From assembly GCA_019118525.1 (NCBI GenBank), contig DWYV01000059.1:1-35037 (forward strand): a stretch of 35,037 bases of DNA, read 5' to 3'. Source of the stretch: Candidatus Bariatricus faecipullorum (lineage in GTDB: Bacteria; Bacillota; Clostridia; Lachnospirales; Lachnospiraceae). A model generated the notes under the pieces. The model ran no database searches and was not told where the DNA came from. It worked only from the letters and a program-made list of their open reading frames with translations. This document shows positions 14,153 to 20,164 of this stretch, one piece after another (position 1 is the first letter of the stretch; each line of letters opens with the position of its first letter). The position numbers and the translations under genes were made by a program.

Positions 14153-14863
14153 CTAACAGCTCTTATTCAGAATATCCCCGTTAATACCGACAGTTACCAC
14201 ATTCCAGGGTATCAGTTTTCCACTGCCCGCCAGCGCCTTTTTCACTGCCATCTCAATTCCACCACAGCAGGGCACTTCCATACGGACAACCGTAACACTC
14301 TGAATCTCATTCTGACGCAGGATTTCTGTCAGTTTTTCTGCGTAGTCCACGTCGTCCAGTTTTGGACAGCCAATCAGTGTGATATGGCCGTCTATGAATT
14401 CCCGGTGAAAGTTTCCATATGCGTAGGCGGTGCAGTCTGCCGCCACCAGAAGCTTTGCATTCTGGAAGTATGGCGCCTGAATGGGAGCCAGCTTTATCTG
14501 AACCGGCCACTGGGAAAGGCAGCTTTCCAAAACTTCCGGCGCCTTGTCCGGACGGGGCGGAACAGGACTGGACGGTTTCTCAATCTTTCGGGATGCAGAA
14601 CCCGGACATCCGCCGCCCATGTTCTTCTTTTTCATGTTTTCCTTAACGGCCTCTGCGTCATAAGCCGCGGCTTCCCGTTCCACAAAGGTAATGGCTCCGG
14701 TGGGACAGGCCGGCAGACAGTCTCCCAGTCCGTCACAGTAATCATCCCGCAGAAGCTTTGCTTTTCCGTTTACCATTCCGATGGCACCTTCATGGCAGGC
14801 CTGGGCGCAGGCGCCGCATCCGTTACATTTTTCTTCATCAATCTGAATAATTTTTCTAATCAT
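14153..14863 (-). CDS. Ferredoxin-domain 4Fe-4S protein
   Basis: 236 residues. The N-terminal ferredoxin domain has C13, C16, C19 and C23 in full spacing. The second motif has C43, C49 and C53, with L46 where the second cysteine is expected, so one cluster should be 3Fe-4S or be completed by another ligand. A linker with GGGCPGS leads to a C-terminal domain with cysteine motifs ADCTAYAYGNFH, GCPKLDD and PCCGG. Proteins with this plan occur in anaerobes beside Crp/Fnr regulators linked to nitrosative or oxidative stress. Electron transfer or cluster-based sensing is the likely role; the partner is unknown. Start supported by AGGAGG in the leader. Divergent from the Crp/Fnr gene with a dyad centred -41.5 from its predicted start. 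Confidence 0.88.
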   Translation of the reverse strand: MIRKIIQIDEEKCNGCGACAQACHEGAIGMVNGKAKLLRDDYCDGLGDCLPACPTGAITFVEREAAAYDAEAVKENMKKKNMGGGCPGSASRKIEKPSSPVPPRPDKAPEVLESCLSQWPVQIKLAPIQAPYFQNAKLLVAADCTAYAYGNFHREFIDGHITLIGCPKLDDVDYAEKLTEILRQNEIQSVTVVRMEVPCCGGIEMAVKKALAGSGKLIPWNVVTVGINGDILNKSC

Positions 14864-14915
14864 GTATATCCTCCTTTTTCGGCTTTCGCCGTCTGTTTCT
14901 TGTGTTTTCAGTCAG

Positions 14916-14957
14916 AGTATACTATAGTGAAAAAGAAAAATATGTTGTTATAGCAAC
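14916..14957 (-). promoter_or_regulatory. Divergent promoters with Crp/Fnr-type operator
   Basis: A 14-bp perfect-arm dyad GTTG-TTATAG-CAAC (14944-14957) is centred at 14950.5. The minus-strand -10 TATACT (14916-14921) predicts a start at 14909, which places the dyad at -41.5, the class II activator position. There is no good -35, as expected for an activated promoter. The overlapping plus-strand TATACT (14918-14923) would put the same dyad about 20 bases downstream of the regulator start, where binding would repress. Confidence 0.65.
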
Positions 14958-14972
14958 GGAAGGAAATCTTTT

Positions 14973-15623
14973 ATGAATCTGGAACTGATACGGAAAAACC
15001 GGCTGTTCCACGGAATTAACCGGGATGAGCTGGAACTTCTTCTGAAAAATGCAGAGGCACGGGAGAAAAGTTTTCTTCAGGGAGATGTTGTTTTTCACGC
15101 TGGAAAACCGGTTTCCCGTATGGGACTGATGACGGAGGGTTCTGTGAATCTTCTGAAATATGACGCCTGGGGAAACGACCACATTCTGGATAATGTGGGG
15201 ACCGGAGAGGTGTTCGGAGAGACGTATGCCTGCCTGAGGACTGAGCCCCTGATGGTAAATGTAATCGCAGCCACAGACTGCCGGATTCTCTTTCTGGATA
15301 TCCGGAAAATCCTGGACAGAGTCCGTCTGTCCGGGCCGGAAGTCCAGCTTGCAGGAAATCTCCTCACTGTGCTGGCCGCGAAAAATCTGAACCTGTCCAG
15401 GAAAATAGATATGATTACACCCCACCGTCTGCGGGAACGTATTCTGGAATATCTGTCCTGGCAGTCTGTAAGCCAGGGAAAACGCAGTTTTACCATTCCT
15501 TTTGACCGCCAGCAGATGGCGGATTATCTCTCTGTGGACCGGAGCGCTCTCTCTGCAGAGCTTTCCAGGATGCAGAAAGAGGGGCTGATACGGTTCCGGA
15601 AAAATCATTTTCAGATACTTTGA
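14973..15623 (+). CDS. Crp/Fnr-family transcriptional regulator
   Basis: 216 residues: an N-terminal cyclic-nucleotide-binding-like beta-roll (about 15-115, with GDVVFHAGKPVSRMGLMTEGSVNL), a long dimerisation helix, and a C-terminal Crp-type winged helix (DRQQMADYLSVDRSALSAELSRMQKEGLI). No N-terminal cysteine cluster is present, so it is not an iron-sulfur FNR; the effector may be cAMP-like, haem or another ligand. Ribosome binding site GGAAGGAA 7 bases upstream directly follows the dyad at 14944-14957, so it probably regulates itself and the divergent ferredoxin-like gene. A strong nested hairpin follows. Confidence 0.93.
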   Translation: MNLELIRKNRLFHGINRDELELLLKNAEAREKSFLQGDVVFHAGKPVSRMGLMTEGSVNLLKYDAWGNDHILDNVGTGEVFGETYACLRTEPLMVNVIAATDCRILFLDIRKILDRVRLSGPEVQLAGNLLTVLAAKNLNLSRKIDMITPHRLRERILEYLSWQSVSQGKRSFTIPFDRQQMADYLSVDRSALSAELSRMQKEGLIRFRKNHFQIL

Positions 15624-15650
15624 GAAGGCTCCCGGGGATAGCACGCTAAA

Positions 15651-15737
15651 GACTGCACGCAGGCTGTCTGTGCACCTCGATTTCGCTTCGCTTCATCTCG
15701 GTCGCAGACAGCCTTTTTTATTGCAGTGCGTGCAGTC
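15651..15737 (+). terminator. Nested hairpin terminator after the Crp/Fnr gene
   Basis: The inner stem AGGCTGTCTG / CAGACAGCCT (15661-15714) is followed by TTTTTT on the plus strand. It is enclosed by an outer perfect 10-bp stem GACTGCACGC (15651-15660) / GCGTGCAGTC (15728-15737). The loop is unusually long (about 35 bases) and contains TTTCGCTTCGCTT. The outer arm forming after the U-tract is odd for a plain terminator. Confidence 0.7.
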
Positions 15738-15750
15738 CTTGTCATTACGC

Positions 15751-15776
15751 AAAAAACAAGCACCGTCCCCGGTGCT
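15751..15776 (-). terminator. Terminator of tRNA-Lys
   Basis: Stem AGCACCG / CGGTGCT (15759-15776) followed on the minus strand by TTGTTTTTT, about 30 bases after the tRNA. Confidence 0.85.
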
Positions 15777-15806
15777 CTCTTTCGTCATCGAAAACAGTGC
15801 TGTGAG

Positions 15807-15879
15807 TGCGCCTTCAGGGACTCGAACCCTGGACAAATAGATTAAGAGTCTACTGCTCTACCAGCTGAGCTAAAGGCGC
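15807..15879 (-). tRNA. tRNA-Lys (anticodon CTT)
   Basis: Acceptor GCGCCTT / AAGGCGC with discriminator A, D-arm GCTC/GAGC, anticodon stem GTAGA/TCTAT with loop CTCTTAA giving anticodon CTT, and T-arm CAGGG-TTCGAGT-CCCTG. CCA is not encoded. Own promoter (15908-15936) and terminator. Confidence 0.97.
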
Positions 15880-15907
15880 ATATCTTATTATTTGTAACGC
15901 AAGGATT

Positions 15908-15936
15908 ATTATATAATAGCTTTTCCAGAAATGCAA
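15908..15936 (-). promoter_or_regulatory. Sigma-A promoter of tRNA-Lys
   Basis: TTGCAT (15931-15936), 17 bases, TATAAT (15908-15913) on the minus strand, about 28 bases before the tRNA. Confidence 0.85.
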
Positions 15937-15988
15937 GTATTTTTTTATCGAATTTTAATTTTTTAGTTACTATTCACAGCCGATTCAG

Positions 15989-16037
15989 AATGCACAGCCT
16001 ATGCGTTGTGCTCGCACATAAGCTTTGGCTGTGCATT
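15989..16037. repeat. Long intergenic inverted repeat
   Basis: Perfect 11-bp arms AATGCACAGCC / GGCTGTGCATT enclose a smaller stem TGTG-CTCG-CACA. It lies between the tRNA-Lys promoter and the terminator of the Rpn gene and has no U-tract of its own, so it looks like a structured intergenic repeat rather than a second terminator. Confidence 0.55.
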
Positions 16038-16056
16038 AGTAACATTTTTTAAAGAA

Positions 16057-16094
16057 GTTCAGGACTGCCGGCTATGGCAGTCCTGAACCTTTTT
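16057..16094. terminator. Terminator of the Rpn nuclease gene
   Basis: A 13-bp perfect stem GTTCAGGACTGCC / GGCAGTCCTGAAC with a 6-base loop, flanked by CTTTTTT on the plus strand and TTCTTT on the minus strand. It ends the leftward gene whose stop is at 16103 and would work in both directions. Confidence 0.85.
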
Positions 16095-16102
16095 TGACAG
16101 TA

Positions 16103-17071
16103 TTATCGCTTTAACGCTTCCAGCTCCTGCCGAAGAGCCTCGATTTCAGCATCCTTCTTCCCCAGTTCTTCCTTCATCCCGTCTATTTCGTCCTGCATCT
16201 CGTCAATCATGTACTGTACGGTATTGCGGTCCAGTTCTTCCAGTTCCTTGGAAAACATATGCATCACCCTCTCCGTGTCCTGGCACAGCCGGTACACTTC
16301 CTCATACAGGGGACGGAATTCCGGATAGGTCCGAATCAGGCGGATGATTTCCTCCGGCTCGTCCCGCGAAAGAAAGTGGAGCCATGCCTCCAGCTTGGTT
16401 TCTATATCCTTATTTTGCGTGAGACGCCGGAAGTTGTCAAGGGAAACAAAGACATATTTCTGGAGCAGGTCCATTTCCAGGCCGGTATCAAAAACCTGCC
16501 TGCTCCGGTGAAGGTACCGGTCTGGCAGGGACCGGAATTCCCGGGGACTTTCCTCGAAAAGAACAATGGTGTAGACGGGACGGATATCCCGGTAGCTGAA
16601 GAGTTTTTTCCGTTCGCTTTTTACCCGTTTGTACTGACGGAGCAGCAGGTCCGACGAATAGCAGGCTGCCCGCTGGCCGGGGAAGGCGTAGCCGATTTTC
16701 TGGACCTCCACGTTGGCAATACTGCCGTCGGCCAGCTCCACCACGATGTCCAGAATCAGCAGGGAGTCCTCGGCAGCAATCCGGGATTCCTGGGGAAGGA
16801 CCTTCAGAATCCGCACGTTCTGTCCCAGCAGAAGGGACAGCAGTTCCTCCATCCGCTCCGGTACGGTGTCGGGGTCCATGATGATTTTAAAAAACGAGTC
16901 GTAAAGCATCCGGACGCCCCGGACGCCGGTGCAGCAGTTCAGAAACAGGTTCTGCTGTTCCGGGTTCCAGCCGTTAAATATCTGTTCCAGTGCAGCGTTC
17001 CCGTGAATCTGTTCCAGCAGTTCCTCCCTCTGCCGGATATTTGGAAAATAGGTTTTCAGTTTTTGCGTCAA
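16103..17071 (-). CDS. Rpn/PD-(D/E)XK nuclease-family putative transposase
   Basis: 322 residues from a TTG at 17071, chosen because AAAGGAGG lies 7 bases upstream; no ATG in frame has such a site. The core LLILDIVVELADGSIANVEVQKI, followed by RAACYSSDLLLRQ, is the PDDEXK_2 signature of Rpn proteins (D and E-x-Q catalytic residues). The C-terminus (about 285-322) is a Glu/Lys-rich coiled coil. Rpn proteins promote recA-independent recombination and some act in phage defence. Genomes of this group carry many copies, and a remnant of a second copy lies at 18176-18306. The gene ends in its own strong terminator. No partner gene is seen, so it is probably a solitary mobile-like gene. Confidence 0.9.
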   Translation of the reverse strand: MTQKLKTYFPNIRQREELLEQIHGNAALEQIFNGWNPEQQNLFLNCCTGVRGVRMLYDSFFKIIMDPDTVPERMEELLSLLLGQNVRILKVLPQESRIAAEDSLLILDIVVELADGSIANVEVQKIGYAFPGQRAACYSSDLLLRQYKRVKSERKKLFSYRDIRPVYTIVLFEESPREFRSLPDRYLHRSRQVFDTGLEMDLLQKYVFVSLDNFRRLTQNKDIETKLEAWLHFLSRDEPEEIIRLIRTYPEFRPLYEEVYRLCQDTERVMHMFSKELEELDRNTVQYMIDEMQDEIDGMKEELGKKDAEIEALRQELEALKR

Positions 17072-17311
17072 TAAAATTCCTCCTTTGCACAGTAAAAATA
17101 CAGTCTCGAAACATTGGAAACATTTCTGGGTACTTCTGCCCGACAAGGGGCGCGAAAATGTGGCCGCGGGGTTCGAATCCGGGCCGGAAAGAAATAAAGC
17201 TTATAAGACGTATGAATACGAGTTACCGTAAGGATAGCAGAAAAGCAGATGGGACGCAAGTGTTTTTTGTCCTCTCTGCTTTCTCTCTCTGCTCTTTTTT
17301 TACAACATTTT

Positions 17312-18157
17312 TTATTCCCATTCTTCCACAAAAATTCCAGTAAATTTCGGAACCTGAAACCGCTCCGTAAACAGTTCACATTTACACAGAAAAGAATAAA
17401 ATATATGCCGTCCCTGTCTGGAAAGAGACTCATAATTTCCCTGCCCTTTCGCAAGAATGACGTCGGCATGGTCCAGTACTTTTTTTGCCTGGTCCGGAAG
17501 CATCTCATAAATCGTTCCTGCCACCGGCACACCACTGGAAATAATTTCCGCGACTTTATCCAGCCCTGCATATTCTGCATCTTCCCGGGTGGCGTCATTG
17601 AGCACCTCTCCTCCACGGACCAGTACGCTTATCTGAAGTTCCGGACAACTCTTTTTGAGCTGTTCCAGAAAAAGCTTATCCAGAACAATCTCGCCGCAGT
17701 TATCCGCAATCAGCAGAAAGCTGCGGGCTTTTCCACACTGGTCAAGGAACGATTCCAGCACCTTTGATTCCTTATCCTGCAGTTTTTCCTCCTCAAAAAA
17801 GGAAAGAAACGTTTCTTCATCCACCTCGTTCATGGCACCGAAATCTATATAATTTCCTGCACGGGCAAAAATCAGAGCCTGCGCCAGCGGATTTTCCGAA
17901 GCTTCTATTCTGTTTCTGAGAGAATCTTCCATAGAAAGAACCAGACTGTTGTATTTTTCTTTTATCTCTTTATATGGAGGTCTCTGTCCAAAATGTTTTT
18001 CATAAGTCCGGTTAAACAGATATATCAGCCAGGGAGATGTGTCCTCCTCGTTTCTATTGTCTATAATCTCTTTAATCTCAGACAAGTAGTCCGCATTATC
18101 CGATAAATGCTTCTGCTTATCGTACAGACATTTTGCACAGCTTTCTGTTACTCTCAT
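17312..18157 (-). CDS. DUF89 / ARMT1-like metal-dependent phosphatase
   Basis: 281 residues with the DUF89 plan: an N-terminal CAKC motif (about 8-11), a helical region, then FLLIADNCGEIVLDKLFLEQL (metal-binding Asp and Asn), VLVRGGEVLNDATREDA and AKGQGNYESL near the C-terminus. Family members are Mn- or Co-dependent damage-control phosphatases acting on sugar phosphates or damaged metabolites; the CxxC N-terminus matches the bacterial subfamily. Start supported by AGGAGG 8-9 bases upstream. It follows rlmD and the Rpn remnant on the same strand, so it is probably read from the rlmD promoter. The 240 bases downstream to the Rpn gene hold no gene and no clear terminator, only a weak tRNA T-arm-like string near 17170-17190. 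Confidence 0.9.
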   Translation of the reverse strand: MRVTESCAKCLYDKQKHLSDNADYLSEIKEIIDNRNEEDTSPWLIYLFNRTYEKHFGQRPPYKEIKEKYNSLVLSMEDSLRNRIEASENPLAQALIFARAGNYIDFGAMNEVDEETFLSFFEEEKLQDKESKVLESFLDQCGKARSFLLIADNCGEIVLDKLFLEQLKKSCPELQISVLVRGGEVLNDATREDAEYAGLDKVAEIISSGVPVAGTIYEMLPDQAKKVLDHADVILAKGQGNYESLSRQGRHIFYSFLCKCELFTERFQVPKFTGIFVEEWE

Positions 18158-18175
18158 CTGTCACACCTCCTGCTA

Positions 18176-18306
18176 TTACTGTTCTTTTAATGCCTGCAGT
18201 TCCCGCCGAAGAGACTGGTAATCCTGAATCAGGCAGATGATTTCCTCCGGCCCGTCCCGTGAAAGGAAGTAGCGCCATGCCTCCAGTCTGGTTCCTATAT
18301 CCTTAT
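18176..18306 (-). pseudogene. Remnant of a second Rpn nuclease gene
   Basis: In one minus-strand frame this stretch reads NKDIGTRLEAWRYFLSRDGPEE and then ends ...SLRRELQALKEQ before TAA. It closely resembles two separate parts of the Rpn protein at 16103-17071 (NKDIETKLEAWLHFLSRDEPEE and the last residues), with the 75 or so residues between them missing. The upstream part of the gene is absent. The left boundary of homology falls exactly at the rlmD stop codon, and the TAA of rlmD is part of the first matching codons. It records an insertion or recombination followed by deletions. Confidence 0.85.
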
Positions 18307-19664
18307 TTTCGTTTCAGTTCTGCCACGGTCTCTATATGATATGTGCCGGGAAACAGATCCACACAGCACATCCGTTCCACCTGATATCCCCGTCCCTGGA
18401 GCAGTTCCAGGTCCCGGGCCAGGCTGGTGGGCTTGCAGGCAATATACACCATTTTCTCCACCCCAAAATCCGCAATCTTCATCAGGGCTTTGGGGTGTAC
18501 CCCGTCCCGGGGCGGATCCAGTACAATGAAATCAGGCGTTTCGCCCAGACTGTCTATGACCTTCAGCACGTCCCCGGCCCAGAAAGAACAGTTTTCCAGA
18601 CCGTTTAGTTTCGCGTTCTCCACAGCGGCCTCCACGGCCTCTTCCACGATTTCCACTCCGACAACTTTCCTGGCCACGGGCGCCAGAATCTGGGCAATGG
18701 TCCCGGTACCGCTGTAGAGGTCATAGATTACCTTGTCCTTTGTATCTCCGATATAACGCCGGACCGTCTCATAGAGCATCTCGGCGCCCAGGGAATTGGT
18801 CTGGAAGAAGGAGAAAGCCGTAATCTGAAAAGTCAGGCCCAGCAGTTTTTCATAAATAAAATTCCGGCCGTAAAGCACGGTGGTTCCTTCGTCCCGTATC
18901 ACGTCTGCCACACTGTCATTGACCGTATGCAGGATGCCCGCCACTGTGCCCTCCAGCGGCAGAGCCAGAATGGCCTCTTTCCAGGCTTCCAGGTCTGCCT
19001 GGCCTTCTGTGGAAGTAACCAGGTCTACCAGGATTTCTCCGGTGCAGGCGGCCTTTCGCACAAGCAGGTGGCGGAAATATCCGGTATGACGCATCCGGTG
19101 ATAGTAGGGCAGACCGCTTTCTGCCGCGAATCTGCGGGTACAGCTGAGGATTTTCCGGAAATCGCCGTCCACTATCCGGCACTCTTCCACGGAAACAATG
19201 TCGTAAAAGCTGTTCCGTTTATGAAGCCCCAGGGCCATGGGACCGTCCTTGTATTCATCTCCAAAGGAGAACTCCATCTTGTTCCGGTAGGCCTCTTTTT
19301 GGGGACTTGGATAAATACCTTCCCAGACATAGTCTCCTTTTACTGCGCTGTCCATCATTTCGCGGACCTGCGCCTCCTTCATCTTCAGCTGTTCTTCGTA
19401 CGGCAGGTTCTGCCAGGTACAGCCGCCACACTGTCCGAAATGAGGGCAGGCAGGTTCGGTTTCCAGGGGCGAAGGCTCCAGAACCTCCAGAAGCCTTCCT
19501 TCGGCCCGGCCTTTTCTGATTTTATTTACACTGAACCGTACTCTCTGTCCCGATATGGTATTTTTCACAGTGACGGCTCCATCTTCTCCATCCACCTGAA
19601 CCTGTCCTTTATTGGGAAATTCCACTGCCGTTACTGTTCCTTCTGCTGTCTGTCCTTTTTTCAT
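18303..19664 (-). CDS. rlmD: 23S rRNA (uracil-C5)-methyltransferase, RlmD/RlmCD class
   Basis: S-adenosylmethionine-dependent methylation of a uracil in 23S rRNA (or tRNA). 453 residues: an N-terminal TRAM domain (about 1-60), a 4Fe-4S cluster motif with C73, C79, C82 and C162, and a C-terminal Rossmann methyltransferase with DLYSGTGTIA (about 315-324), DPPRDG (383-388) and the catalytic C410 in YIACKP. SFFQTNS is also conserved. The exact target base cannot be read from sequence; Firmicutes often have a dual-specificity RlmCD or several paralogues, so the symbol is provisional. Start supported by GAGGTGG a few bases upstream. Probably co-transcribed with the downstream DUF89 gene. Confidence 0.92.
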   Translation of the reverse strand: MKKGQTAEGTVTAVEFPNKGQVQVDGEDGAVTVKNTISGQRVRFSVNKIRKGRAEGRLLEVLEPSPLETEPACPHFGQCGGCTWQNLPYEEQLKMKEAQVREMMDSAVKGDYVWEGIYPSPQKEAYRNKMEFSFGDEYKDGPMALGLHKRNSFYDIVSVEECRIVDGDFRKILSCTRRFAAESGLPYYHRMRHTGYFRHLLVRKAACTGEILVDLVTSTEGQADLEAWKEAILALPLEGTVAGILHTVNDSVADVIRDEGTTVLYGRNFIYEKLLGLTFQITAFSFFQTNSLGAEMLYETVRRYIGDTKDKVIYDLYSGTGTIAQILAPVARKVVGVEIVEEAVEAAVENAKLNGLENCSFWAGDVLKVIDSLGETPDFIVLDPPRDGVHPKALMKIADFGVEKMVYIACKPTSLARDLELLQGRGYQVERMCCVDLFPGTYHIETVAELKRK

Positions 19665-19701
19665 GCTCCACCTCTTCTATTATCTGAATTCGTCTGCAAA
19701 C

Positions 19702-19746
19702 CCGCATCGCAGGCGCGGCGTCCATTGACGGGCGTATCGCGCAAAA
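19702..19746 (-). repeat. Dispersed post-terminator repeat, copy A
   Basis: Minus-strand reading after the T-tract: GCGCGATACGCCC, a variable middle, then GCCGCGCCTGCGATGCGG. Closely related to copies at 28930-28974 and 34867-34910, each placed directly after a leftward terminator stem. Confidence 0.7.
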
Positions 19747-19777
19747 AGAGGACAGGAATCTGTGCCGGTTCCTGCCC
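19742..19777 (-). terminator. Terminator after the small acidic-tail protein
   Basis: Stem GGGCAGGAA / TTCCTGTCC (with one G-U pair) and TCTTTTT on the minus strand, 24 bases past the stop. The T-tract leads directly into repeat copy A. Confidence 0.8.
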
Positions 19778-19800
19778 TTCTGTGTTTTCTTTCCCTTAAT

Positions 19801-20046
19801 CTACTGTACTTCGTCTTCGCTGCTGAAGAAATCGTCGTCAAAATCGTCATCGAAATCTTCCTCGAAGTCCTCCAGGTAATCCGGAGTGAAGAAGCAGTAA
19901 ACCGCATATGCGATAGCCGCCACTGCTGCTACGGCTCCGACAATGGCCAGAATCCAGAGTACGGTGTTCCTGGTCTTGTCCTCATCTCTTTTGTTCATCA
20001 TGTCACTCAGCTTTGTTGTTGCAAGCAGTTCTTCAAATCTGTTCAT
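19801..20046 (-). CDS. Small membrane protein with acidic C-terminal tail
   Basis: 81 residues: a charged N-terminus (about 1-27), one transmembrane helix (about 28-52, VLWILAIVGAVAAVAAIAYAVY) and a tail made almost entirely of Asp, Glu and Phe (DFEEDFDDDFDDDFF). I do not recognise the function; similar small proteins are common in Lachnospiraceae. The acidic repeats could bind metal ions or a basic partner, but this is not shown. The ATG has AAAGGGCG upstream. It has its own extended -10 promoter and its own terminator, so it is a single-gene unit. Confidence 0.8.
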   Translation of the reverse strand: MNRFEELLATTKLSDMMNKRDEDKTRNTVLWILAIVGAVAAVAAIAYAVYCFFTPDYLEDFEEDFDDDFDDDFFSSEDEVQ

Positions 20047-20120
20047 ATTTTTTCACGCCCTTTCCGATGCAGAGACGAATTCTTCCGTCTGTGTTCTTTA
20101 CACGCACATCATTTGAAAAT

Positions 20121-20149
20121 ATTATAGCATTGTCACTGATAAATTTCTA
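20121..20149 (-). promoter_or_regulatory. Extended -10 promoter of the small membrane protein
   Basis: TAGAAA (20144-20149), 17 bases, TATAAT (20121-20126), with a TGC just before the -10 giving the extended -10 form TGnTATAAT. Confidence 0.8.
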
Positions 20150-20164
20150 CCAGAATATACGATT

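Noticed and set aside
10155-15879. Integrated element bounded by tRNA-Pro and tRNA-Lys
   Set aside because: No integrase, and no duplicated tRNA 3' end was found at the opposite boundary, so attachment sites cannot be claimed.
17165-17192. Degenerate tRNA fragment (GGTTCGAATCC string)
   Set aside because: The stem around the TTCGAAT loop does not pair beyond two bases and no other tRNA arms are visible.
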